A stretch of DNA of 64,000 bases from Lachnospiraceae bacterium UBA1759. GTDB lineage: Bacteria > Bacillota > Clostridia > Lachnospirales > Lachnospiraceae. The stretch is from contig DCHF01000001.1 of the NCBI GenBank assembly GCA_002315555.1, positions 16,746-80,745 of the forward strand, read 5' to 3'. Both the position numbers and the translations under genes were made by a program. The stretch's first letter is position 1. The number at the start of each line of letters is the position of its first letter. The notes beneath the pieces were generated by a model. That model was not told the origin of the DNA and did not search any database. It saw only the letters and a list, made by a program, of their open reading frames with translations. Shown here piece by piece: positions 25,916 to 34,046 of the stretch.

Positions 25916-25994
25916 CCAAGTAAGCACGATTTTGTACCAAACAGACACAGGAAAGACAAGCTAAACACGTATCGGCCCGAGTGACCGCGAAGCG

Positions 25995-26023
25995 TTGACA
26001 ATTATTTTCCTGTTGGGGATAAT
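25995..26023 (+). promoter_or_regulatory. Promoter of the ABC-exporter/thioredoxin operon
   Basis: TTGACA (25995-26000), 17-bp spacer, GATAAT (26018-26023). Initiation near 26030, only about 8 bases before the hairpin at 26038. Confidence 0.8.
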
Positions 26024-26037
26024 ACATATACGGGAAA

Positions 26038-26092
26038 GAGTATTGCGGACATACAAACCAAGATGTATGTCAACCCGCAGTACTCTTTTTTT
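26038..26092 (+). terminator. Terminator hairpin in the leader of the ABC operon (attenuator candidate)
   Basis: GAGTATTGCGG (26038-26048) pairs with CCGCAGTACTC (26075-26085) and ACATAC with GTATGT inside, followed by seven T. It lies between the promoter and the first gene, so every transcript must pass it; control by antitermination is likely. No trans-acting site or long leader peptide is visible in the short stretch before it. Confidence 0.75.
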
Positions 26093-26110
26093 AGTAATAA
26101 GGAGCAGGTG

Positions 26111-27883
26111 ATGCAATCCATGGAGAAAAACAAAGAATCGAAAAAAGGAGGCAGGGAGCAGAGGGGGAGCTGGAAAGCATTTGCTGCGTTTTTCCGGCAC
26201 GCCAAACTGAGCTGGGGCTGGATCATCCTTTCTCTGGTGGTCAATATAGCCTATTACTCCGTCGTTTCCCATCTACCTGGATCTACGGCAGCGCTGTTCG
26301 CCGGTAACTTCAGCCGCGAGGCTTTTATCATAGCCGTAGTAAACTACACAAGCCTTTGTGTGCTGCAAGCGCTTGTTTCCTTAATAATGCTGATTGCTAC
26401 CTCCAAATCTGTCCGTTCTGTTCGCTGTGCAGTGTGGCAGCGGATGATGGGTATCGAGGGTAAGTATTATGATTCAAACAGCGCATCCAGCCTTCTCAGC
26501 GCCGTGACCAGCGATACGGAAAATACCGTAGCCTCGCTGCTCAGTACCATTGTGCTGATTCCCGGTTTACTGACTTATCTGGCGACATCGATTCCGTTGC
26601 TGAGCTCATACAGCCCGAAGCTGCTGGCTGTGGTTTTTGTGCTGATCCCCATTTACATTCTTTACAGCTTCTTCATGGGTAGATGGCAATGTAAGGTGGG
26701 CTTCCGGATTCAGATGCGAATCGGCGGGCTGACAGGATTCCTGACTGAGCGAATCCGTAATCTGACGCTGATTAAATCCTTTGTCACGGAAAAGGAAGAG
26801 GAGAAAAAAGGTCTGGATGCCGCCAAAGAGCTGTCGAAAGCCAATGTGGAATACTCCTATGTCACCGGTGTGGCGGTTGCCTTTTCCCTGCTGACCGAAG
26901 CGGTTGGTGTCGTCATTGCGGTTATCTGGGGCTGTATGCTGCTTCGTAATGGTGAAATCGACCTGACCGCATGGCTGGCTTTCTTCCTGTTTGTGCCCAT
27001 GATCAATACGGTGCTGCGCCAGCTCAGCACTACCTGGTCAAACCTGAAGGATGTGCAAGGCCGTGCCGCACGTCTGGGTGCCCTGATGGAGGCACCTCAG
27101 GAGAATATGAACGAGCAAGCCGGCACCGACATCCCTGTGGGGGATATCGTGCTGAACAAGGTCGCTTTTTCCTACCGGGAAGATGCGCCTGTGCTGAAGG
27201 ATGTGACCATGGTGATCCCCCGGGGAAAGACTACAGCCATTGTCGGACCTTCCGGCAGCGGCAAGACCACGATCCTTCGCTTGTTGGAAAAGTTGTATAC
27301 CCCACAGGCAGGCAATATTACTGTGGGCGGGCAGGCACTGGACGAACTGAATCTTTCAGCATGGCGTGACCGTCTGTCCTATGTCAATCAGGATGCGGAG
27401 CTTTTCAGCGGTACTGTCCGACAGGCGCTGACCTACGGCATCACCCGCGATGTGGACGATGCCGAACTGGAAAGGGCTGCCAGACTGGCAGGTATTTACG
27501 ACTTCATCATGGAAAAACCGGAGGGCTTTGACTCGGAACTGGCCATCTGGGGCGTGTCAATGTCCGGAGGGCAGCGGCAACGTATGGTGATTGCCCGTGA
27601 GCTGCTGAAAAAGGCGGATATTCTGCTTCTGGACGAACCTACCAGCGCTCTCGACACGGAGACCGCCGCAGCCATCAGTAACACTTTCTTTACGGATTTT
27701 GCCGGGAAAACCATTATCACCGTCACTCACGAGCTGAACTACATCTCCCATGCCGATCAGATCGTGGTATTGAAAGCCGGGCAGGTGGAGGCTATCGGCA
27801 CCCACGAGGAGCTGATTGCCTGCAGCGAGACCTACCGTGGACTGGTTGAGGAGCATTCCTATCAGGAGGTGTTCGGACAATGA
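26111..27883 (+). CDS. ABC exporter half-transporter, subunit 1
   Basis: 590 residues: a basic N-terminal tail, a six-helix type IV exporter membrane domain (about residues 35-310), then an ATPase with Walker A GPSGSGKTT, signature MSGGQRQRM, Walker B ILLLDEPTSALD and H-loop VTHEL. No C39 peptidase domain, so it does not process peptides itself. ATG 26111 is preferred (AAGGAG six bases before it) over the in-frame ATG 26063, which lies in the attenuator stem. Translationally coupled to the second half-transporter (ATGA overlap), with which it should form a heterodimer. Substrate unknown: drug, lipid or peptide. Confidence 0.9.
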   Translation: MQSMEKNKESKKGGREQRGSWKAFAAFFRHAKLSWGWIILSLVVNIAYYSVVSHLPGSTAALFAGNFSREAFIIAVVNYTSLCVLQALVSLIMLIATSKSVRSVRCAVWQRMMGIEGKYYDSNSASSLLSAVTSDTENTVASLLSTIVLIPGLLTYLATSIPLLSSYSPKLLAVVFVLIPIYILYSFFMGRWQCKVGFRIQMRIGGLTGFLTERIRNLTLIKSFVTEKEEEKKGLDAAKELSKANVEYSYVTGVAVAFSLLTEAVGVVIAVIWGCMLLRNGEIDLTAWLAFFLFVPMINTVLRQLSTTWSNLKDVQGRAARLGALMEAPQENMNEQAGTDIPVGDIVLNKVAFSYREDAPVLKDVTMVIPRGKTTAIVGPSGSGKTTILRLLEKLYTPQAGNITVGGQALDELNLSAWRDRLSYVNQDAELFSGTVRQALTYGITRDVDDAELERAARLAGIYDFIMEKPEGFDSELAIWGVSMSGGQRQRMVIARELLKKADILLLDEPTSALDTETAAAISNTFFTDFAGKTIITVTHELNYISHADQIVVLKAGQVEAIGTHEELIACSETYRGLVEEHSYQEVFGQ

Positions 27884-29646
27884 AAGGAAACCGTATTACA
27901 TACCATTCGGAGAAATCTACACTCCGGGGTTACCTGGGGGCGCTGAAAGGCGTGCAAATGCCCTGGATCTTTCTGCTACTGATCTTTGCGGCATCCTTGG
28001 CAAGCACCTACGCCGGACTCAATATCAGTTTTTTCACCGGTGATATGGTAGATGCCCTGGGCAATGTTCCCATTGCCAGACTGCTGAAGTACGCGCTCAG
28101 CTATGGTGCGATGGGCTTGTCTGCGGCTGGAATTGTTGTGTTCAGCTCCCTTGCCTCGGAACGGATCAATCTTGGCCTGCGTACCAAGCTCTGGCGAAAG
28201 ATCATGCACACCCGGCAGAGCTGCTATGACCGGGACGGCGGTGAGTCTCTGGTCAGCCGTGTCACAGCAGACTGTGATTTTGCCAGCAAACTGCTGACCA
28301 CCATTGCAACCACCCTGTCTTTGTGCGTCAGTCTGGGCATTTATGTGAAACGGATGTACAAGCTGAATGTGACCATCGCCAATGCCATGATGATTCTGAT
28401 TCCCATTAGTGTTCTGGTGGGTTGGGGATATGCCAGACTCCGCTTTTTGATTGCGCAGAAGTCCCAGACGATGCTTGCCCGCACCACCACCTATCTGGTG
28501 GAGCGCACCAGAAGCATTACGCTGATTAAAACCTCCAATGCACAGGCGGAAGAAATTCGAAACGGCCAGGAACACTTCCGTGAGCAGTATTATATGCAGA
28601 TCAAAACCGGCCTGATGGATGTACTCTATTCCTGCATGCAGACTGCTTTCCGCATTCTTGGCATTTTTGTCCCCTTTGCGCTGGGTGCGAGTCTGGTTAG
28701 CCAGGGCGTGATCTCTGTTGGTATTGTCATCGTGTTTTATACGCTTGCAGGCACTGTAGGAACAACCGCCACCAATTTCATCAACAATGCAGGTACCATT
28801 CGTCAGGCAAACGGCGCACTGACCCGGGTTATCAGCACCCTGGAGCAGCCGGATGAGGATCAGGTGGAAGGTCGGATGATGGACGAGCCGGATCAGGATA
28901 TTACCTTCCGGGAGGTCAGTTTCTCCTATGATGAAAAGAAGCCTGTGCTGACCGGTGTCAACTGCGTGATTCCCAAGAACAAAGTCACGGCCATCGTCGG
29001 TGCCAATGGCTCCGGCAAGAGCACCATATTCAAGCTGCTGGACAGGTTGTACGAACCTCGGGAAGGCGTGCTGATGTTTGGCGATACCGACGCAAGCCAG
29101 TATGATCTTCACGCCTGGCGAAAGACCTTCTGCCTGGTTGCCCAGGGAAGCCCTCTGATGGAGGGCACCGTGCGGGAAAATATCTGCTACGGATGTCAGC
29201 GCACGGTTTCTCAGGAGGAGCTTGTGAAGGTAGCAAAGCAGGCCAGGGTTTATAACTTCGTTTCTGCCCTGCCGGAGGGCTTTGATACCCGTGTAGCTCC
29301 CGGCGGAACCAATTTTTCCGGCGGTCAGCGTCAGTGCATTGCTATCGCCCGGGCCATTATGAATAACCCCGATTATCTGCTGCTGGACGAGGCTACCAGC
29401 AATCTGGATGCGCACAGTGAACGAATGGTGATGGAGGCGCTGGAAGAATTGATGCGCGGACGTACCACCGTGATCATCGCGCACTCCCTGACTGCGATTC
29501 GCAGCGCGGATCATGTGATAGTTCTGCGGGATGGCAAGGTGGAAAACAGCGGTGCTCCTGCGGAGGTTTTGCAGGCCGCCGACAGCTACTTGAAAAAGGT
29601 GATGAACCGCAGAACTGCGGATATTCAAAGTGAGGTGCAGGCATAA
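27880..29646 (+). CDS. ABC exporter half-transporter, subunit 2
   Basis: 588 residues with the same plan: membrane domain (about 25-310) and ATPase with Walker A GANGSGKST, signature FSGGQRQCI, Walker B YLLLDEATSNLD and H-loop IAHSL. Both ATP sites of the predicted heterodimer keep the catalytic Glu, unlike many asymmetric exporters in which one site is degenerate. Overlaps the upstream gene by 4 bases and shares its last base with the start of the PPIase-like gene. Confidence 0.9.
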   Translation: MKGNRITYHSEKSTLRGYLGALKGVQMPWIFLLLIFAASLASTYAGLNISFFTGDMVDALGNVPIARLLKYALSYGAMGLSAAGIVVFSSLASERINLGLRTKLWRKIMHTRQSCYDRDGGESLVSRVTADCDFASKLLTTIATTLSLCVSLGIYVKRMYKLNVTIANAMMILIPISVLVGWGYARLRFLIAQKSQTMLARTTTYLVERTRSITLIKTSNAQAEEIRNGQEHFREQYYMQIKTGLMDVLYSCMQTAFRILGIFVPFALGASLVSQGVISVGIVIVFYTLAGTVGTTATNFINNAGTIRQANGALTRVISTLEQPDEDQVEGRMMDEPDQDITFREVSFSYDEKKPVLTGVNCVIPKNKVTAIVGANGSGKSTIFKLLDRLYEPREGVLMFGDTDASQYDLHAWRKTFCLVAQGSPLMEGTVRENICYGCQRTVSQEELVKVAKQARVYNFVSALPEGFDTRVAPGGTNFSGGQRQCIAIARAIMNNPDYLLLDEATSNLDAHSERMVMEALEELMRGRTTVIIAHSLTAIRSADHVIVLRDGKVENSGAPAEVLQAADSYLKKVMNRRTADIQSEVQA

Positions 29647-30536
29647 TGCATACGAAATTCCCTTATGAACAGCAAATTGACTTTGAAAAGTATCTGGACG
29701 AATACTTACTGCAGGAGGATGCGATCCACAGCATTCCGACGGATGCGGAATTGAAGGAACTGGCTCGCAAGTCGATCGTCCGGGAGCAGCTTGTGCTGTC
29801 CCCCCTGCCGGCGCAGGAAGCGGCACAGGAGGGCGATACTGCCGTGCTGAAGACGGTCAGTCCGCTTCCCAAGTTCAGCAAGGAGCGTGTGACGGTCACC
29901 CTTGGCCGGGGACTTTATAACCGGGATCTGGAAACCGCCCTGATCGGTCGAAAGCTTGGGGATTCCATTCAACTGACAGTACAGGAGAATCCTGTCAACG
30001 TCACAATTCTGGAGCTGAAGCGCAAGCAGGCACCGGAGCCCAACGATGAAATGGTGGTGCAGCTTCAAGTTAAAGACCAGAAGGGCAATCTTATCACCAA
30101 TGTGGCGGACTACGAAGCCCATATTCACAACGAGAAGATCATGACCACGCTGGCTACTGTGAACTTTTATGTTCTGGGGGCGATTCTGAAGGACTACCCC
30201 ATGACGGATTACGATGAGGAGGATATCCGCATCCTTGGTCAGTTGGAAAAAGAAGCCCTTTCCAATATGCTGCGGGAGCAGGGCATTGACCCGGAAACCC
30301 AAGTCCCCAAGGATTGGGAAGAAAACATGGGGATTCATTCTATGAATGAATTCATTGAAAAGCGCAGGGAGTGGTATCAGATGAAGATTCAGCAGAGCTA
30401 TGTGATGCTGAACATCCTTGGTCTGTCCTGCGAGGGAAAAAGCGATCCGCTGGATCACTATGAAGTGATGTCTGAATTACAGCTTCAGGTGTTTGAGAAA
30501 ATCCGCGCAGCGCTGGAAAGGAGAAATGTACAATGA
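29646..30536 (+). CDS. Trigger-factor-like peptidyl-prolyl isomerase/chaperone
   Basis: 296 residues without signal peptide. The middle (about 80-145) reads as an FKBP/trigger-factor PPIase domain: VTVTLGRGLYNRDLETALIGRK-type flap, LGDSIQLTV, and KRKQAPEPNDEMV matching the 'PELDDEF' region of trigger factor. The C-terminal 150 residues are helical and charged, compatible with the trigger-factor substrate-binding arms. It lacks the N-terminal ribosome-binding domain. Placed between an exporter and a thioredoxin, it may hold or fold the export substrate or partner protein in the cytoplasm; inference. Overlaps both neighbours by 1-4 bases. Confidence 0.65.
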   Translation: MHTKFPYEQQIDFEKYLDEYLLQEDAIHSIPTDAELKELARKSIVREQLVLSPLPAQEAAQEGDTAVLKTVSPLPKFSKERVTVTLGRGLYNRDLETALIGRKLGDSIQLTVQENPVNVTILELKRKQAPEPNDEMVVQLQVKDQKGNLITNVADYEAHIHNEKIMTTLATVNFYVLGAILKDYPMTDYDEEDIRILGQLEKEALSNMLREQGIDPETQVPKDWEENMGIHSMNEFIEKRREWYQMKIQQSYVMLNILGLSCEGKSDPLDHYEVMSELQLQVFEKIRAALERRNVQ

Positions 30537-30847
30537 CAAAATTTGTACCCGAAGAAGAATTTGACCAGGTGACCGCCGAAGGTTTCTGGATCGCCGATTT
30601 TATGACCGATCATTGCGGCCCCTGCAAAATGCTGGATATGGTTCTTGCAGAAATTATTTATGACAACCCGGAGATCAATCTGGCAAAGTGCGATATCGAA
30701 AAGAGCCCTGAATATTGTGAACGTTTTGGGATCACAGCAACTCCCACGCTTCTGTTACTTATGGATGGTGAGATCAAGTCCACCGTCAGTGGTGCCCAGC
30801 CCCGCCAAGTGCTGGAATCCATGATTTCGGAAGCCATGTACGGCTGA
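30533..30847 (+). CDS. Thioredoxin-family protein
   Basis: 104 residues, cytoplasmic. Redox motif Cys28-Gly-Pro-Cys31 (DHCGPCKM; the residue before the motif is His, not the usual Trp) and cis-proline in ITATPTLLL. A thiol-disulfide carrier. Overlaps the PPIase-like gene by 4 bases. A thioredoxin-reductase-like gene lies two genes downstream, so the pair may form a dedicated redox relay. Confidence 0.92.
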   Translation: MTKFVPEEEFDQVTAEGFWIADFMTDHCGPCKMLDMVLAEIIYDNPEINLAKCDIEKSPEYCERFGITATPTLLLLMDGEIKSTVSGAQPRQVLESMISEAMYG

Positions 30848-30902
30848 GTTAATTGTAAAATCGGCGACATTTGCCGCTTTTAGAAAACAGGAGGATTTAA
30901 AA

Positions 30903-31415
30903 ATGAAAAAAACAATGACTTGCACAACTCTGATGTTTCTCGTTCTGACTATGGCACTGACTATGGCTGCCTGCGGAAAAAAGAATGATGAACCCGCCGG
31001 CCCGGATTTCAGCCAGTATCCCGCAAATTACTCTGATTGGACTCAGGCCAATATGAAGGCTTATCTGCGTGATAGCGGTGCCTTTACCGAGGAAGACTGG
31101 ATCATTGACGTCTCCGCAAATGAGCTGACTGCTCTTGGCGCAGCAGGCGGCACCATGTATGTTGACATGAAAGAGGGCCAAACCTCTGAAATGGTATTCT
31201 TCTTCGACAGCGCTAACGAAGGTACTGACGATATCCTGACCAGTTTGCGTGACACTCACATGCTCATGGGGGCCGTTCCTATGGATGCATTGCTGGGTAA
31301 CTTCTGCTTCAGCTATTCCAATACGGTAGACGAGAATAATAAGGCTGCTATTATTGGTGCCATCAAGGCTCTGGCTTCTCATTACAACCTAACTCCCGAT
31401 TTTATCACGGAGTAA
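30903..31415 (+). CDS. Small secreted lipoprotein of unknown function
   Basis: 170 residues with a lipoprotein signal peptide (MKKTMT..TMALTMAAC, lipobox Cys near residue 24) and a mature domain of about 145 residues with no family I recognise. It contains one extra Cys (NFCFSY). Preceded by ACAGGAGG and followed by a clear terminator. Position in the operon suggests an extracytoplasmic partner of the exporter or a redox target of the thioredoxin; there is no direct evidence for either. Confidence 0.75.
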   Translation: MKKTMTCTTLMFLVLTMALTMAACGKKNDEPAGPDFSQYPANYSDWTQANMKAYLRDSGAFTEEDWIIDVSANELTALGAAGGTMYVDMKEGQTSEMVFFFDSANEGTDDILTSLRDTHMLMGAVPMDALLGNFCFSYSNTVDENNKAAIIGAIKALASHYNLTPDFITE

Positions 31416-31427
31416 TCAGTTTGGCGA

Positions 31428-31454
31428 CAGGGCGGAGATTTCCGCCCTGTTTTT
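31428..31454 (+). terminator. Terminator after the lipoprotein gene
   Basis: CAGGGCGGA-GAT-TTCCGCCCTG type hairpin (31428-31449) followed by TTTTT. The reductase-like gene starts 28 bases later without a visible promoter, so it probably depends on readthrough and is made at a lower level. Confidence 0.88.
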
Positions 31455-31482
31455 CACAGAAATCATATGGGAGGAAAACGTA

Positions 31483-32352
31483 ATGATATACGATGCAGCG
31501 ATTATCGGAACCGGACCGGCCGGTCTGTCCGCGGCACTGACACTAAAAGCCAACAGCAAGCAATTCCTTTGGATTGGCAGCAGGTGTCTCAGCGACAAGG
31601 TGGCTAAAGCAGAAAAAATTTCCAATTACCCCGGATTCTCCAATGTGTCCGGAGAAGAATTGAACGCGGCCTTCCGAAAGCAGGTGGAAGACAGCGGCAT
31701 CCAAATTGTGGAACAAATGGTCAATTCGATTATGCCCATGGGTTCTTCTTATGCGATTATGGCCGGCAGCGAATTCTACCAGGCCCAAACGGTTATTTTG
31801 GCCACCGGTATTGCCAGTAACGGGACCTTGCCCGGAGAACAGGAGAAGGTAGGACGCGGCGTCAGTTACTGCGCTACCTGTGACGGTATGCTCTACAAGG
31901 GTAAAACCATTGCGGTCATCTGCAATAACGCCCGGTTTGAACATGAAGTGAAATATCTTGCGGAGCTGGCAAAAACAGTCTATTACTTTGCCGGATATAA
32001 AGGGATTTGTAACCTGCCCGCCAATGTGCGCATTATGGAAGAAAAAGCCAGCGGTGTTTTGGGCGATCAAAGAGTATCGGCTGTTGCACTGCGAAGCGGC
32101 AGCACCATCGCGGTAGATGGTGTATTCTGCCTGCGGGACAGCGTATCTCTGGCAACGCTGCTTCCCAATGTCGCCACGGAGAAGAACCATATTGCAGTAG
32201 ACCGTGCTATGGTCACGAACCTGCCGGGCTGCTTCGCCGCAGGAGACTGTACCGGCCGTCCCTATCAATATGCCAAGGCCGTGGGTGAGGGCAATGTGGC
32301 TGCCCACAGCGTCATTGAATACCTGGCAGAGAAAGAAAAAAGAGGTGTCTGA
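31483..32352 (+). CDS. Thioredoxin-reductase-like flavoprotein without NADPH site
   Basis: 289 residues. FAD-binding GTGPAGLSAALTL at residues 9-21, active-site Cys130-Ala-Thr-Cys133 (GVSYCATCDGM), and C-terminal FAD motif FAAGDCTGRPYQYAKA. In NADPH thioredoxin reductases the second nucleotide site is GGGDSAxE plus HRRxxxR; here those positions read ICNNARFEHE and YYFAGYKG, so neither motif remains. This pattern is known from ferredoxin-dependent flavin thioredoxin reductases of Clostridia, so the electron donor is probably ferredoxin or another protein. Expected partner: the thioredoxin at 30533. Confidence 0.85.
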   Translation: MIYDAAIIGTGPAGLSAALTLKANSKQFLWIGSRCLSDKVAKAEKISNYPGFSNVSGEELNAAFRKQVEDSGIQIVEQMVNSIMPMGSSYAIMAGSEFYQAQTVILATGIASNGTLPGEQEKVGRGVSYCATCDGMLYKGKTIAVICNNARFEHEVKYLAELAKTVYYFAGYKGICNLPANVRIMEEKASGVLGDQRVSAVALRSGSTIAVDGVFCLRDSVSLATLLPNVATEKNHIAVDRAMVTNLPGCFAAGDCTGRPYQYAKAVGEGNVAAHSVIEYLAEKEKRGV

Positions 32353-32463
32353 ATGATTTCTCCGTCAGATGCGCCGGAGCAGACCATCCAAGACGGCGGC
32401 ATCTGCATCATCGGTGGGAAGAAACAGCTTAACTCTCGAGCAGAAGAGCCCGTGCACGCATAA
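32353..32463 (+). CDS. Candidate 36-residue ORF coupled to the reductase gene
   Basis: ATG follows the reductase stop codon directly and has GAGGTG six bases upstream. It encodes MISPSDAPEQTIQDGG and then ICIIGGKKQLNSRAEEPVHA, with one Cys and two Gly-Gly pairs, and ends inside the terminator hairpin at 32445. Could be a small peptide or chance. Too short to judge by codon use. Confidence 0.3.
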   Translation: MISPSDAPEQTIQDGGICIIGGKKQLNSRAEEPVHA

Positions 32464-32484
32464 TCGCCTGTACGGGCTCTGTTT
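32445..32484 (+). terminator. Terminator ending the accessory cluster
   Basis: AGAGCCCGT (32445-32453) pairs with ACGGGCTCT (32472-32480), followed by GTTTT. Confidence 0.85.
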
Positions 32485-32805
32485 TAGACATGAATAAAAT
32501 CCTTCTGTAGATAAAGAATAAATTTGAACCCTTCTCCGATTTGGAAGAAGTCCGGATTTATTGTTTTTGGCGAAATGCGACACGAAGGCATCGACGTTCG
32601 CGGTACGGATCCTGACAATACGGCGTATGTTTCCGTCATCTGTGATCTGAAGGGCGATGATCTTAAACGCAAGCAGGTATTTTTTCAAGAATCAGTGCAG
32701 ACTATAGATATAAACGGGATGATGTGATATAAAAACAGAAGGAGAAGGTTAGAGACCGATACAGTAAACCGGCCGGTATCATGGCCTGTTTACGGAAAGG
32801 ATTTT
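32485..32805. other. Intergenic region before the Gfo/Idh/MocA gene
   Basis: No convincing gene. A TTG-started 67-codon frame (32524-32727) has no ribosome site and no recognisable product; it may be a decayed gene end. An inverted repeat GTAAAC-C-GGCC ... GGCC-T-GTTTAC (32764-32793) lies directly upstream of the ribosome site of the next gene and could be an operator or a translation-controlling hairpin. Confidence 0.5.
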
Positions 32806-33966
32806 ATGAAAAACGGCAAATTAAATGTGGCGCTTGTGGGACTTGGCTTCGGCGGATGCTTTTTACCGATCTACATTGACCATCCGGATGTTTATGCAGT
32901 AGGCATTTTTGATATTAAGCGCGACCTTGCGGAAAAATTCGCGGAGCTTTATCCAGTGAATAAGATCTACGACTCCTTTGAGGAGATCCTCGAGGATGAC
33001 GAAGTGGACGCCGTTCACCTGGTCACTCCGATCCCGGACCACGCCCGTCAGACGATGGCCGTTTTGAATGCCGGCAAGCACTGCGCCTCCACGGTTCCGA
33101 TGGCATGCTCCTTAGAGGACGTTCGCGGCATCGAGGAAGCAGTAGAGCGCTCCGGAAAAAAATACATGATCATGGAGACCACGGCCTACACCTATCAGAT
33201 GTTCCATGTCAAGCACATGATCGAGACCGGTGAGCTCGGCACTATTCAGTTCATGCGCGGCTCTCATTATCAGGACATGGCCGGCTGGCCGGACTATTGG
33301 CTGGGACTGCCGCCCATGTGGTACGGTACGCACGCTTTAAGTCCGCTCCGCATCCTGGCGGATTCCCCGATCACCTCCGTCTACTGCGTAGGTTCCGGCA
33401 CGATGGAAGAGGGCCTGAAAAAGCAGTACAACAACCCGTTCCCGGTGGAATGCGCGGTGTTCACCTTTGCAAACGGCATGCGTGCGGAAGCGACTCGCAG
33501 CCTGTTCGAAACGGCGCACGTTTATCAGGAGGGCCTGTTCGTTTACGGCAGCAAGGCCAGCTTTGAATGGGGCTTTGAGGACAGCAGCAAGCCGTACGTC
33601 ACCCATCTGAAGGAACTGGTCGATACACAGATGAACGAGCTGGAGAGCTTCAAGCGCGGCAAGGAAACGCCGTACGGGGAGATCGATGTTCCGAACTATT
33701 TCGAGACGCTGCCCCGCGAGCTTTGGAAGCATACCGTAAAGAGCGGCGATTATGACGAAACGAATCCGCAGGACTCCCTGAAGAAGGGTTCCGGCGGCGG
33801 TCATCACGGCTCGCATCCGCACCTTGTTCACGAATTTGTGCGCAGCATCATAGAGGACCGTACCCCGGCGCTTGACGTGAAGATCGGCGCAAACATCGCA
33901 AGAGCGTGCCTTTTAGCGCACGAATCCGCGCTTCAGGGCGGCGTCATCCTTACGGTCGAACCGTAA
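32806..33966 (+). CDS. Gfo/Idh/MocA-family oxidoreductase
   Basis: 386 residues. N-terminal Rossmann fold with VALVGLGFGGCFLP (GxGxxG) and IFDIKRD; the EKP-like position reads STVPMACSLEDV (proline kept, lysine replaced), and the C-terminal alpha/beta domain contains RGSHYQDMAGWPDYWLG and HHGSHPHLVHEF, the usual His-rich active-site region. These enzymes oxidise or reduce sugars, inositols or N-acetylhexosamines with NAD(P). The lost lysine of the EKP motif makes ordinary dehydrogenase activity less certain. Preceded by GGAAAGG. Ends in a terminator, so it is monocistronic. Confidence 0.87.
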   Translation: MKNGKLNVALVGLGFGGCFLPIYIDHPDVYAVGIFDIKRDLAEKFAELYPVNKIYDSFEEILEDDEVDAVHLVTPIPDHARQTMAVLNAGKHCASTVPMACSLEDVRGIEEAVERSGKKYMIMETTAYTYQMFHVKHMIETGELGTIQFMRGSHYQDMAGWPDYWLGLPPMWYGTHALSPLRILADSPITSVYCVGSGTMEEGLKKQYNNPFPVECAVFTFANGMRAEATRSLFETAHVYQEGLFVYGSKASFEWGFEDSSKPYVTHLKELVDTQMNELESFKRGKETPYGEIDVPNYFETLPRELWKHTVKSGDYDETNPQDSLKKGSGGGHHGSHPHLVHEFVRSIIEDRTPALDVKIGANIARACLLAHESALQGGVILTVEP

Positions 33967-33976
33967 AGCATTTACA

Positions 33977-34005
33977 ACCCGTGCTTGTTTCAGGCACGGG
34001 TTTTT
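33977..34005 (+). terminator. Terminator after the oxidoreductase gene
   Basis: AACCCGTGC (33977-33985) pairs with GCACGGGTT (33994-34002), followed by TTT; overlaps the next promoter. Confidence 0.85.
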
Positions 34006-34013
34006 GCTATAAT
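33985..34013 (+). promoter_or_regulatory. tldD-tldE promoter
   Basis: TTGTTT (33985-33990), 17-bp spacer, TATAAT (34008-34013). The -35 and spacer lie in the loop and 3' arm of the preceding terminator, a compact end-to-start arrangement. Confidence 0.7.
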
Positions 34014-34046
34014 GTTTACAACTCTTACTACAAAGGGAGGTTTCAC

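Noticed and set aside
27976..29826. 616-codon open frame on the minus strand
   Set aside because: Antisense to the second ABC half-transporter, which has all ABC motifs; the frame has no recognisable domains.
32524..32727. 67-codon TTG-started frame
   Set aside because: No ribosome site, no similarity I can recognise, and it follows a strong terminator; described only as part of the intergenic region.
32806..33966. Joining the oxidoreductase to the redox cluster upstream
   Set aside because: A terminator (32445-32484) and a 320-base gap separate them, and codon use returns to that of the flanking chromosome.
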